Part shown: positions 8,407-16,590 of the stretch, piece by piece
Layout of the letters: every line of letters begins with the position of its first letter
Numbering within the stretch: the stretch's first letter is position 1
Source of the DNA: Candidatus Omnitrophota bacterium
GTDB lineage: Bacteria > Omnitrophota > Gorgyraeia > 1-14-0-20-64-10
Length of the DNA: 37,514 nt
Assembly: GCA_023248095.1 (NCBI GenBank)
Contig: JAHFFF010000002.1
Span: forward strand, 2,717-40,230
Reading direction: 5' to 3'
Notes under the pieces: generated by a model
The model's input: the letters and a program-made list of their open reading frames with translations, nothing else
What the model was told of the DNA's origin: nothing
Database searches by the model: none
Translations under genes and position numbers: made by a program

Positions 8407-9663
8407 TTGCACATCGTCTTCTTCAACCGGGCTTATTTCCCGGAGGTCAGCGCGACCTCTCAATTGCTCACGGAACTGACCGAAGGACTGGCGCGTGAGC
8501 ATGGCTGCCAAATCTCCGTCGTAGCAGGGATGCCCCAGGGAACCCCTTCGAAAGGATGGCAACCCCCGAAAGGATGGGGAATCGTTCGCAAGGAAAGGGC
8601 CGGCCAGATCCTCATCCTCCGAGCTTGGGGGACCCGATGGTCCAAACGGACCCTGCTTGGAAGGATCGCCAACTACCTAACCTACTTTGCCTCCTCCTGT
8701 TGGGCTACCCTGCATCTGAATCGTCCTGATGTTGTGATCGCATTGACCGATCCTCCGGTGGTGGGCTTGGCAGCACTGTTGGCGGCACACCGCTTCGGCT
8801 GTCCTCTGGTTATCTCATACCGAGATCTCTTTCCTGAGGTCTCACGATTGATCGATGGAAAGTGCAGACCGTTCATTGAATGGGCCCTCCATCGAGTCAA
8901 CCGCATTCTCATCCATTGCGCCAGCCGAATCATCGCATTGGGCGAGGACATGCGACAGCGTCTCATCTCAGAAAAGGGGGCCCATCCTGATCAGGTCGTC
9001 ATCATCCCCGATTGGGCGGATACCACCTTGATTTCCCCCAGTCCGAAAAGGAACCGCTTCTCGCTGGAACAAGGGGTCGCGGATCGCTTCGTCGTCATGC
9101 ATTCCGGCAACATTGGCCTTTCACAGAACCTGGGAGTCGTGGTGGAAGCGATGGGGGAGCTTCGGGACCTTCCCAACCTGATGTTCCTCATCGTAGGAGA
9201 TGGGGTGCAGAAGGAGGCCCTTCAGGAACAGGTGCGGGGGGCTGGCTTGCAGAACGTTCGTTTCCTTTCGTACCAACCACGAGATGTGATGGCGCAAAGT
9301 TATGCCACCGCCGACTGTTTCATCGTCTCCCTCAAGCCAGGGTTGGCAGGTTACATCACTCCCAGCAAACTCTACGGCATCCTCGCCGCAGGTCGCCCTT
9401 ACGTTGCCGCCGTGGAACCTTCATGTGACGTAGCCCGCGTCACGCAGAAGTATCGCTGCGGCCTACTGGCGCGCCCTGAAGACCCTTCCGACATCGCAGA
9501 GAAGATCCGCCGCTTCCACGCCGATCCAAACCTGGCCAGGGAACTCGGCGCAAACGCCCGAAAGGCCTCAGAGGATTTCAGCCAAGCGAAGGGGGTGTTG
9601 GAATATTTCCGTTTGTGCCAAGAACTTAGGTATCATACTGCACAGACGGGAGGCCGGAGATAA
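8407..9663 (+). CDS. Glycosyltransferase family 4 (WbuB/WcaI-like)
   Basis: 418 residues with the GT-B layout. The N-terminus HIVFFNRAYFPEVSATSQLLTEL is typical of WbuB/WcaI-type enzymes. VVMHSGNIGLSQNLGVV opens the donor domain, and GYITPSKLYGILAAGRPYVA is the C-terminal nucleotide-sugar site. WbuB-type members add an N-acetylated sugar or fucose to a lipid-linked intermediate. The start is TTG 8407, 12 bases after the previous stop and without a clear ribosome site, so it may be translationally coupled to the epimerase. The ABC permease starts 2 bases after its stop. Confidence 0.88.
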   Translation: MHIVFFNRAYFPEVSATSQLLTELTEGLAREHGCQISVVAGMPQGTPSKGWQPPKGWGIVRKERAGQILILRAWGTRWSKRTLLGRIANYLTYFASSCWATLHLNRPDVVIALTDPPVVGLAALLAAHRFGCPLVISYRDLFPEVSRLIDGKCRPFIEWALHRVNRILIHCASRIIALGEDMRQRLISEKGAHPDQVVIIPDWADTTLISPSPKRNRFSLEQGVADRFVVMHSGNIGLSQNLGVVVEAMGELRDLPNLMFLIVGDGVQKEALQEQVRGAGLQNVRFLSYQPRDVMAQSYATADCFIVSLKPGLAGYITPSKLYGILAAGRPYVAAVEPSCDVARVTQKYRCGLLARPEDPSDIAEKIRRFHADPNLARELGANARKASEDFSQAKGVLEYFRLCQELRYHTAQTGGRR

Positions 9664-9665
9664 AG

Positions 9666-10460
9666 ATGCGCGCGCAAGTCATACGCACCCCTCGACTCTC
9701 CATCCGCTGGAGCGCGGAGCTGCTGTGGGCATTATCGATCCACCGAGTGAATACCCGCTATAAGGAAACCCTCTTTGGGTTTGGGTGGATTCTCCTTCAA
9801 CCCATTGCACTGACCATCATCTTCGCGTATATCCGAAGAGTCGCCAACATCCCCTCGGGGGAGGTCCCCTATCCCCTCTTCTCGGCAACCGGGCTGTGCG
9901 CCTGGGCACTGACTTCGCTGGTCGTTTCCCAGTCGCTGGTCTGCATCAGCGGATTCACCCCAGTGATCAAGAGGGTAGCAGTCCCCAAGATCCTATTTCC
10001 TCTGTCTGTTATCGTGGCATCCATGGTGGATCTTTGCGTCATGGTGCTCTTCCTCATCGCTCTCCTCTTTTATTACGGGACCGCCATCTCCGTGACCATC
10101 CTCTGGCTGCCCGTACTCCTCTTCGTCCACCTCTGTTTTCTGTTTGCCTTGACTTGTCTGACCTCCCTCGCAAATGTTTACATGAGGGACATCAGCCACG
10201 CCTTGCCCTCTCTGCTGCAGTTGTGGTTCTTCGCCAGCCCGGTGTTTTATCCCTCCTCCATGGTCCCTGAGGAATTCCGAGCATTGTCTCATTGGAATCC
10301 GCTGACCGGTTTGATCGAAGGGTATCGCTCGGTCCTTCTACTCCACCAATCACCCTCTTTGCAACTGCTTGCCCACACCGCCATCATCACTTTCATCCTT
10401 CTGGGCATCGGACTCCCCATCTTTGTTCGGCTGGAATCCTGCGTGGCGGACGCCCTTTGA
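9666..10460 (+). CDS. wzm: ABC-2 type polysaccharide export permease (Wzm/KpsM-like)
   Basis: 264 residues with six hydrophobic segments. The N-terminal RYKETLFGFGWILLQPIALTIIFAYI is the interface helix and first membrane span characteristic of Wzm/TagG/RfbA permeases. VYMRDISHALP and FFASPVFYPSSMVP are the conserved mid and C-terminal elements. Paired with the ATPase, it would move a completed lipid-linked glycan to the periplasm. GGAG lies about 10 bases before ATG 9666. Its TGA stop shares one base with the ATG of the ATPase gene. The gene symbol is by family resemblance; KpsM or TagG naming would be equally fair. Confidence 0.9.
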   Translation: MRAQVIRTPRLSIRWSAELLWALSIHRVNTRYKETLFGFGWILLQPIALTIIFAYIRRVANIPSGEVPYPLFSATGLCAWALTSLVVSQSLVCISGFTPVIKRVAVPKILFPLSVIVASMVDLCVMVLFLIALLFYYGTAISVTILWLPVLLFVHLCFLFALTCLTSLANVYMRDISHALPSLLQLWFFASPVFYPSSMVPEEFRALSHWNPLTGLIEGYRSVLLLHQSPSLQLLAHTAIITFILLGIGLPIFVRLESCVADAL

Positions 10461-11191
10461 TGGAACGCATTCGACTGGATTCCGTAAGCAAGCGCTTCTC
10501 CCGCGGCAGCGGGACCAAAACCTTGCTCGCCAGCGTGTCCGGAATCTCCTGGTTCCAATCCGAATGGTTTTTGGCCTTGGACCAGGTCAACCTTGCCATT
10601 CCCGACTCCGGGGTTTGCCTGGGGATCATCGGTCCAAACGGCTCCGGGAAGACGACCCTGCTGCGGATCATCGCAGGGGTGACCGCTCCCACGCAAGGCA
10701 AGGTGATGGTCCGGGGGCAGGTGGTTCCCTTGCTGGAGGCCTCTGCAGGGATGCAGCCGGAGCTAACCGGGCGGGAAAATATCTTCTTGAACGGGATTAT
10801 CTTGGGAATGCGCCGGCGAGAGATTCAGCGCAAGCTGGATTCCATCGTGGAGTTTTCAGGGGTCGACAAATTCCTCGACATGCCCCTTAAGCATTATTCT
10901 CTCGGCATGGTCACACGCCTGGGATTCAGCGTTGCCAGCCACGTGGATGCCAACATCCTCCTGGTGGACGAAAGCTGGAGCATGGCGGATGCCTCCTTCC
11001 AAACCAAGAGCTTTAGCCGCCTGACCCAATTGCGTAAACGGGGGGGTATCCTCCTGCTGGTTTCGCATGACCCGAATCTCATACGCCGCCTGGCGGATCA
11101 AGTCCTTTGGCTTCAGAACGGACGGGTTGTCCGGATGGGACCGACGGAAGAGATCCTTAAGGATTATTTGAGTGTTGCAGGTCTGCCGTAA
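10460..11191 (+). CDS. wzt: ABC transporter ATP-binding protein for polysaccharide export (Wzt-like, short form)
   Basis: 243 residues. Walker A GPNGSGKT is at 58-65, Walker B ILLVDE at 166-171 and the switch histidine SHD near 203. The signature motif is degenerate (YSLGM, 146-150) where most Wzt proteins have YSSGM. The segment after Walker B reads SWSMADASFQ in place of the usual VLAVGDxxFQ. There is no C-terminal carbohydrate-binding domain, so this is the short TagH/KpsT-like type that does not read a chain-end cap. The start overlaps the permease stop (TGATG). The last 35 bases overlap the 3' end of the convergent asparagine synthase gene. Confidence 0.9.
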   Translation: MERIRLDSVSKRFSRGSGTKTLLASVSGISWFQSEWFLALDQVNLAIPDSGVCLGIIGPNGSGKTTLLRIIAGVTAPTQGKVMVRGQVVPLLEASAGMQPELTGRENIFLNGIILGMRRREIQRKLDSIVEFSGVDKFLDMPLKHYSLGMVTRLGFSVASHVDANILLVDESWSMADASFQTKSFSRLTQLRKRGGILLLVSHDPNLIRRLADQVLWLQNGRVVRMGPTEEILKDYLSVAGLP

Positions 11192-13022
11192 AAACCCGCT
11201 CATACCACAGGATGCAAACCAAACCCCTCCAAACAGAGTCCAGGCCCTCTTCCCCGCTTCCGGAGAAGAATCGCTCGACCAGGCGTCCCCATTCCGAGGT
11301 TTGAACGAGAGGACATCGCTTGGCCGAAGTACTGTGGGCGACGTCGCGGATCTGTCCCTTCAGCGCCCGCAGCCATGCGGAAAGCGGAGCAGGATATCCC
11401 TGCTTGGCGGTTCGCTGAATGATCTCGGCTGGGACCATTGGCTTGGCAATCTGCCGAAGGATGCTTTTGGTGGTTCCCCCCAGAAGCTTCTCATCGGAAT
11501 GGACCCGAAACATCTTCTCTGCAAGCCGGTAATCCAGAAAGGGCAGACGGGTCTCCACGCCGAATGCCATGGAATTGCGATCCTCGTAATGGAGGAATCC
11601 GGGGAGCGTCCACTGAGTGATGGAGTTTCTCAGGTAGCTCTCCAGTTCATCCCCGGAGGGAGCTGACATTTGCTCTTCCCGGCTGCGCACGGCCGACAGG
11701 ATCTCCGGCCCGATCCAGGCGCTGTTGTGCCTCATCACCCCCCGCCGGGCCACGGAGCGGACTGATCTCGGGAGCGAATAAAACAGGATCCGGCTCAAGT
11801 GAAGCCGCTGCGCATGGGCAGCCTGCCAGGCCCACCGGGCCGCGTGCAGCCACCTGCCTCTGCGAATCTGTGATCCAAGGTAAACCCACAGGTAGGTCGG
11901 ATATCCGGCAAAGATCTCATCCCCTCCCTGTCCCGTCAGCAGGACGGGAACACCGGCGAGGCGAGCCTCCCTCATAAGCGCATAGTGGGCAGCCATGGAA
12001 CCATCCGCGAAGGGCTGCTCCTGATGCCACAGAAGGCGCGGCAGGTCCTCCCAAAAGAGACGGGCTGTCGGTGTGTGGAAATGTGCCTGGAACCCTCCTT
12101 TTTTTAGCAGGCTCTCAATCCCTTCGGCTTCCTCCGTCGGAGGATCGGTCACGGTGGTGAAGAGATGGACCGGCCTTTCGGCGGGGCAAAGCGCCCGCAT
12201 CAGGCTTGCGATGGTCGACGAATCCAAACCGCCGCTCACCAAGCAGCCAATCGGTGTATCCGCCCGCAGACGGATGCGGACCGCATCCCTCAAGGCATCG
12301 GCTAGCTCTTCCAGGTTTGGCTTGGATTCCTCAACCTGGGCTAGGGTGGCCAAACTCCAATAACTCTTCTGCTCAACCTTTCCTTCACTCCAGATCATGG
12401 AGGTCGCCGGCGCCAGTTGGTGTATCTCTCGAACAAAGGTTTCCTCGAGGTGACTAACAACCCTCTGCGCACAGAAATCTGCAACGGCTTGCTCGTTGAG
12501 TGTGCGGTTCATGCCCGGCACGAGAAAAAGGGCCTTCATCTCAGAGGCGAAATAGAGACGCCCTTTCCCATCGAATGTGGTGTACAGGGGTTTCTTTCCA
12601 AATCGGTCGCGCGATAGAAAGAGCTTGCGCTCCTTAGAGTCCCAGAGCGCAAAGGCCCACATCCCGTTGAACCTTCCCAGGCAGGCCGGCCCCCATTCTG
12701 CATAGGCTGCCAGGAGAACCTCTGTATCCGTACGTGTCCGAAAGCGATGCCCCCGCGACTGCAGCTCTTCCTTAAGCTCGAGATAATTGTAGATCTCTCC
12801 GTTGTAGGTGATGCAAAATCTGCCATCGGCACTCTGCATCGGCTGGTGCCCAGCCGCGGTGAGATCCAAGATGCTCAGCCGCCGATGCCCTAATACCACA
12901 CCGGCAGAGGTCCAAAGACCGGAGTCATCCGGACCTCGATGGCTAAGCAAGGCCGACATGGCTCCGATCCGATCGGCCTCTCTTTCTGCCCCGGGGCCTA
13001 CCATACCGACGATCCCGCACAT
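11157..13022 (-). CDS. asnB: Asparagine synthase (glutamine-hydrolysing), AsnB type
   Basis: 621 residues. The mature N-terminus MCGIVGMVG puts the class II glutaminase nucleophile at Cys2, with SHRGPDDSG, GHRRLSILD and TYNGEIYN following. The synthetase half carries the ATP pyrophosphatase loop CLVSGGLDSST and GQGGDEIFAGYP. It converts aspartate to asparagine, but copies inside glycan clusters are often proposed to amidate sugar acids or amino-acid substituents. Here it is the last gene of a - strand glycosyltransferase operon, 4 bases after the CgeB-like gene. Catalytic residues appear intact. Its final 35 bases overlap the ABC ATPase gene on the other strand. Confidence 0.93.
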   Translation of the reverse strand: MCGIVGMVGPGAEREADRIGAMSALLSHRGPDDSGLWTSAGVVLGHRRLSILDLTAAGHQPMQSADGRFCITYNGEIYNYLELKEELQSRGHRFRTRTDTEVLLAAYAEWGPACLGRFNGMWAFALWDSKERKLFLSRDRFGKKPLYTTFDGKGRLYFASEMKALFLVPGMNRTLNEQAVADFCAQRVVSHLEETFVREIHQLAPATSMIWSEGKVEQKSYWSLATLAQVEESKPNLEELADALRDAVRIRLRADTPIGCLVSGGLDSSTIASLMRALCPAERPVHLFTTVTDPPTEEAEGIESLLKKGGFQAHFHTPTARLFWEDLPRLLWHQEQPFADGSMAAHYALMREARLAGVPVLLTGQGGDEIFAGYPTYLWVYLGSQIRRGRWLHAARWAWQAAHAQRLHLSRILFYSLPRSVRSVARRGVMRHNSAWIGPEILSAVRSREEQMSAPSGDELESYLRNSITQWTLPGFLHYEDRNSMAFGVETRLPFLDYRLAEKMFRVHSDEKLLGGTTKSILRQIAKPMVPAEIIQRTAKQGYPAPLSAWLRALKGQIRDVAHSTSAKRCPLVQTSEWGRLVERFFSGSGEEGLDSVWRGLVCILWYERVFTADLQHSNNP

Positions 13023-13026
13023 CTCT

Positions 13027-14226
13027 TTACCGTTCCTCTAAGATTCGGCTGAGCAGCTCTTTCAGGCGCAAGGAATTGCTGTACTTCTCCACACAACGCC
13101 GATGCCCGGCCTGCGCAATCGCACGGCGTTCCTCTTCGCGACGCAGATAATAGTCAATCTTTTGGAACATCTCCGGGATGGAGGAGTAATACTCCGCTTC
13201 CCCTCCCTCCCGGAAAAGGGCTTTGTGTTCCTCGTTCCTTTCCGCCAGCAAGAAACCGCCACAGGCGGGAATCTCGACGGAGCGGGCCGTCGTCAGGTCT
13301 CCAAACCAGCGCGATAGCAGGCAGAGGCTGACCTTCGCACCGCAGATGGCTTTTGCATATTCCTGCCCGACCAGGTGGACAGCCCCGGAGAAAAGCGGGT
13401 GTCGCCGAAGGTGTGCGCACCGCCATCCTCCTCCCCAGACCTTGACGGAGTAGCCTTTCTCCAAGATCTGAAGCAGCAGCCTTTCTCGCCAGGGTTCCCA
13501 ATGCCCGACAAAACCGACCTCGCAGCCGAATCTCTTCTGCTCTTCAGCGCTGAGAATGATGGGGCGATGAATCTCGGGATCGAATCCTTTTCCCATGAGC
13601 CGAAGGCCCCGCGCTCCGCATTGCCGCAGCCAAGTCATGTCCTGTGATTTGGTCGTGACCTGGAGGTCATAGAGGCCCAGGGCGCGAAGGTAATGCCGAC
13701 TTTGATTCGCGAAGACCCTCTGGTTGTCGGGGCTGAAGTGAACAAGAAGCGGGCATCCTATCTGGCGGATCTGCTTCAAGGTTTCCGGCCAAATGTGAAG
13801 CCCCTTTTCCACCCACAGAAGCTGTGGGGAGAATCCCTCGGCCTTTTTCAGCAACTCCAGATTCAGCGATTTGACCCTTTCCCCGATATAGAAATGGTTG
13901 CTCTGGAGATGCTCCAACCATGGAAGCCCTTGGATATAAGCTGAGGCATTGAGCCTCTCCACAGAACCACAAAGGGTGCGGAAGGCCTTTAGCCGGGAAC
14001 CACCAGTGCTTCCTTCTTCCTGCTGTCCAACCACCAGCACCTTGAGAGAAGAGAGATTCACATGTCCATCTCCCTCTCTTCTACCCATCCCATTCGTGAT
14101 GGACGAGCCCGAGGGACGCAGCAGGGAACCGTAAAGTGCGCTGAAACGATACGGCAACCTCAGGCGGACAGCCGTCCACCGCGCCAGTTCCAACCCCAGC
14201 CAGGGAATCTCTTGCCATGCACTCAT
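13027..14226 (-). CDS. CgeB-like glycosyltransferase
   Basis: 399 residues from ATG 14226, which forms an ATGA overlap with the stop of the upstream gene. The first 55 residues look non-conserved. The recognisable fold begins at LSSLKVLVVGQ, so GTG 14055 is a possible internal start. The C-terminal part (GFVGHWEPWRERLLLQILE, then VSLCLLSRWFGDLTTARSVE, IPACGGFLLAE) matches the Glyco_trans_1_2/CgeB type, in which the E-x-PA-G-F segment binds the nucleotide sugar. The N-terminal LLVHFSPDNQ resembles the DUF3880-like partner region. Function is inferred as glycosyl transfer, with unknown donor. It sits between a GT4 and asparagine synthase in a coupled operon. Confidence 0.8.
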   Translation of the reverse strand: MSAWQEIPWLGLELARWTAVRLRLPYRFSALYGSLLRPSGSSITNGMGRREGDGHVNLSSLKVLVVGQQEEGSTGGSRLKAFRTLCGSVERLNASAYIQGLPWLEHLQSNHFYIGERVKSLNLELLKKAEGFSPQLLWVEKGLHIWPETLKQIRQIGCPLLVHFSPDNQRVFANQSRHYLRALGLYDLQVTTKSQDMTWLRQCGARGLRLMGKGFDPEIHRPIILSAEEQKRFGCEVGFVGHWEPWRERLLLQILEKGYSVKVWGGGWRCAHLRRHPLFSGAVHLVGQEYAKAICGAKVSLCLLSRWFGDLTTARSVEIPACGGFLLAERNEEHKALFREGGEAEYYSSIPEMFQKIDYYLRREEERRAIAQAGHRRCVEKYSNSLRLKELLSRILEER

Positions 14227-15446
14227 CCTTGACCGTCCCCCAAGGAAAGCGCTTCCTCATAGGCTCGAGCAATTCCTTCGGCCGCCTTCCCGACGGAATA
14301 TCCCTCTATTTTATTCCAGCACCATTCCCGTACTTCAGGCTGTCCGATCCATCTCAATCCTCGCTGGATTGCAGCCGATAGGTCACGGGCTGAATCCCCT
14401 CGGTAAATCTCACCTGTCCGTCCCGGCTCGATCAGATCGGGGGCGCAGCCAACCTGTTCCGATACCACCGCCGGCACTCCATGCCATAACGCCTCATTGA
14501 CCACTAGGCCCCAGGTCTCGGAACGCCGGCTGGGCAGGACCAGCAGATCCGCCGCCAGGTAGTGCCGGCTCAGGTGCGTCTGATTCTGAAACCCGAGGAA
14601 GCGTACCCTGCCTGATGGGAAGCCCTTAGCCTGCTGCTTCAGTGCAACCTCCAACTTGCCGCTGCCCATGAACAACAGCACGATCTGTTCTTGGATCTCC
14701 GGCGGCAGCAACGCAATCGCCGGGAGGAGGAGATCTACTCCTTTTCTTCGGCTTAATTTTCCGGAGAAAAGAAGGACGTCCTGATGGTCGCCAATGTCGA
14801 GTGATTGCCGGATTTTTTGTCGCCAGCGAACACGGGTTTCATCGTCTCTCCGAAAGACGTCCGTATCCACACAGTAGGGAGAAAAAACCATTCGCTGCCC
14901 TTCCACCCCCAATCGTCCAAAATGCTGCCGCGCCCGCTGCCCGATGGGGAGAACCCTAAAGCATCTGCCATAGATCCGCCGGAGGATCCCATCCCGAAGC
15001 AACGATTTCACCCGCCCGCGCCGCTCGGCATGATCCGACACCTCAGCCCTGAACAGAATGGGGATTCGATTGCGAATCCCATAGAGGAAGGCCCTCTGCT
15101 CAAGGGGTGGACGGTAGCCGGTCAGCAGCAGAGCTCCAATTCCCAGATGTCCAACCGCCCTTTCAAACCCAAGGCCCAGCTCGTGCAAAAACATCGGAGG
15201 AGAACCGGCCCTCGCCTTGTTCAGCACAACACTTTTATAGCCGGTGAGCAGATCGGTGTCCCAGGCAAAGGTGGATTGGAATTCCCGGTCTCGATAGCCC
15301 GAGACGCTGAAATCTGACCCATAGATCACCACCAGGGGGATTCCCAATTTCGCCTGCAGGAAGCGATAGACCGGCACCCGATACTGCACCGGGTGCGTCT
15401 CGACAACCACCAGTCTTTCCCCCTGTCCCTTAGACGGAATTCCCAC
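14223..15446 (-). CDS. Glycosyltransferase family 4
   Basis: About 407 residues. The N-terminus LVVVETHPVQYRVPVYRFL is typical of GT4 enzymes. The donor domain shows LLFSGKLSRRKGVDLLL, LFMGSGKLE and the nucleotide-sugar motif SETWGLVVNEALWHGVPAVVS with the E-x7-E spacing. The frame stays open upstream to 15635 inside the preceding gene, but that extension is arginine-rich and unlike GT4. GTG 15446 (17-base overlap) or GTG 15410 (preceded by GGGGGA) are the credible starts. The gene ends in an ATGA overlap with the CgeB-like gene. Acceptor and donor cannot be told. Confidence 0.88.
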   Translation of the reverse strand: MGIPSKGQGERLVVVETHPVQYRVPVYRFLQAKLGIPLVVIYGSDFSVSGYRDREFQSTFAWDTDLLTGYKSVVLNKARAGSPPMFLHELGLGFERAVGHLGIGALLLTGYRPPLEQRAFLYGIRNRIPILFRAEVSDHAERRGRVKSLLRDGILRRIYGRCFRVLPIGQRARQHFGRLGVEGQRMVFSPYCVDTDVFRRDDETRVRWRQKIRQSLDIGDHQDVLLFSGKLSRRKGVDLLLPAIALLPPEIQEQIVLLFMGSGKLEVALKQQAKGFPSGRVRFLGFQNQTHLSRHYLAADLLVLPSRRSETWGLVVNEALWHGVPAVVSEQVGCAPDLIEPGRTGEIYRGDSARDLSAAIQRGLRWIGQPEVREWCWNKIEGYSVGKAAEGIARAYEEALSLGDGQG

Positions 15447-16590
15447 GCCTGCCAAGGATCGCCTCGTAAACCGGTTTGAATTGCTCCTCGTAGTTCCATT
15501 CCTCCAAAATCCTTTGCCTGCCGGCCTCCGCCATTTTCTGTCTCTCCTGCGGATACTCCAGAAACCATTTGAGGGCCGCTGCGATACTTTCAGGCCCGGC
15601 CGGGTCGCACGCCAGGCCGTAACCCTCCCGGACAAACACCCTTTTCCACTCGGGCAAGTCCGAAACCAACAGGGCCAGGCCGCAGACCAGGTAATCGAAC
15701 GGCTTATTGGAAGCCCCTTCCATCGCCTGTTCGTTCAGATCAGCGCTGCCCCTGGGGATCAACGCGATTCCGACGTCACACCCCCGTGCACGCTGAAACA
15801 TCTCCTCTCTCGTTGAAAGGGTCCCGATGAACTCGAGCCGTTTCCCCAAACCGAGGCGATCGGCAGCGCGTCGAAATTCCTGACTGTAGGAGGGATGGCC
15901 GATGGTTGGGTAACCGATCACCCGCAAGAGGACCGATTCGGGCAGGCGCGCCATCGCCTCCAGCAAAGAGACAGGCAGGCGCGCCGGCACCAGGGAACCC
16001 AAATAAAGTAACCGAAGCCTATTTTCAGTCGTTTCCAGGGGTGCTGAAAGAACCTCCGCAAGACGGGGACAATTCCAAACACACAGAGGGGGCCTTGCTG
16101 GCCTTATCTCTTCCGCGAAACGCCTGGCCCGCTCCTGATTGGGAAGCACGCACAGTTGCGCTCTGCAGGCCAGGGCTCGTCGAGCCCGCAAGACCAGTCG
16201 GTAACTCCACGCCCGGTCGGATCCGCCTGCGCCGGGTGAATCGTGCTCATGATAGAGAACCCGCGCCCCAGGCAGATAGGAGGCCAGCCATCCGATGGGA
16301 CAGGAGAAGGGGTCCGAGGCGTAGATCCATTGCGGCCTCCAGGCCAGAATCCAGCCACTCGCCCATACGCAGAAGATCAAATAGTGGATCTTTCTCCACA
16401 GTTTTCCTTGTCCATACGGAAGCCGCCTAAAACGAATGTTCCGATAGGGGGAAAAGGTCATGGCGCTGGTTCCGAAAGGCTCGGTCCCTAGGAAAAGAAC
16501 CTGCGCTCCTGAATCGGAAAACAGATGGGAACTGTGCTCAAGCGGAGGATAGGCAGCAGGATTTGTGTATTGGAGATAGAGAATCTTCAT
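15430..16590 (-). CDS. Glycosyltransferase (GT-B, family 4-like)
   Basis: 386 residues. It begins MKILYLQYTNPAAYPPLEHS. The acceptor half includes YASDPFSCPIGWLASYL and LYHEHDSPG. The donor half has LLYLGSLVPARLPVSLL, then a nucleotide-sugar region around NEQAMEGASNKPFDYLVCGL, which replaces the classic E-x7-E with a NKPFDYL form seen in several GT4-like enzymes. ATG 16590 forms an ATGA overlap with the stop of the upstream GT4. It shares 17 bases with the next gene if that starts at GTG 15446. Predicted cytosolic and membrane-associated. Confidence 0.84.
   Translation of the reverse strand: MKILYLQYTNPAAYPPLEHSSHLFSDSGAQVLFLGTEPFGTSAMTFSPYRNIRFRRLPYGQGKLWRKIHYLIFCVWASGWILAWRPQWIYASDPFSCPIGWLASYLPGARVLYHEHDSPGAGGSDRAWSYRLVLRARRALACRAQLCVLPNQERARRFAEEIRPARPPLCVWNCPRLAEVLSAPLETTENRLRLLYLGSLVPARLPVSLLEAMARLPESVLLRVIGYPTIGHPSYSQEFRRAADRLGLGKRLEFIGTLSTREEMFQRARGCDVGIALIPRGSADLNEQAMEGASNKPFDYLVCGLALLVSDLPEWKRVFVREGYGLACDPAGPESIAAALKWFLEYPQERQKMAEAGRQRILEEWNYEEQFKPVYEAILGRRGNSV

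Noticed and set aside
15447..15635. 63-residue N-terminal extension of the GT4 at 14223
   Set aside because: Arginine-rich sequence that is the shadow of the upstream glycosyltransferase; GT4 similarity begins only near 15413.
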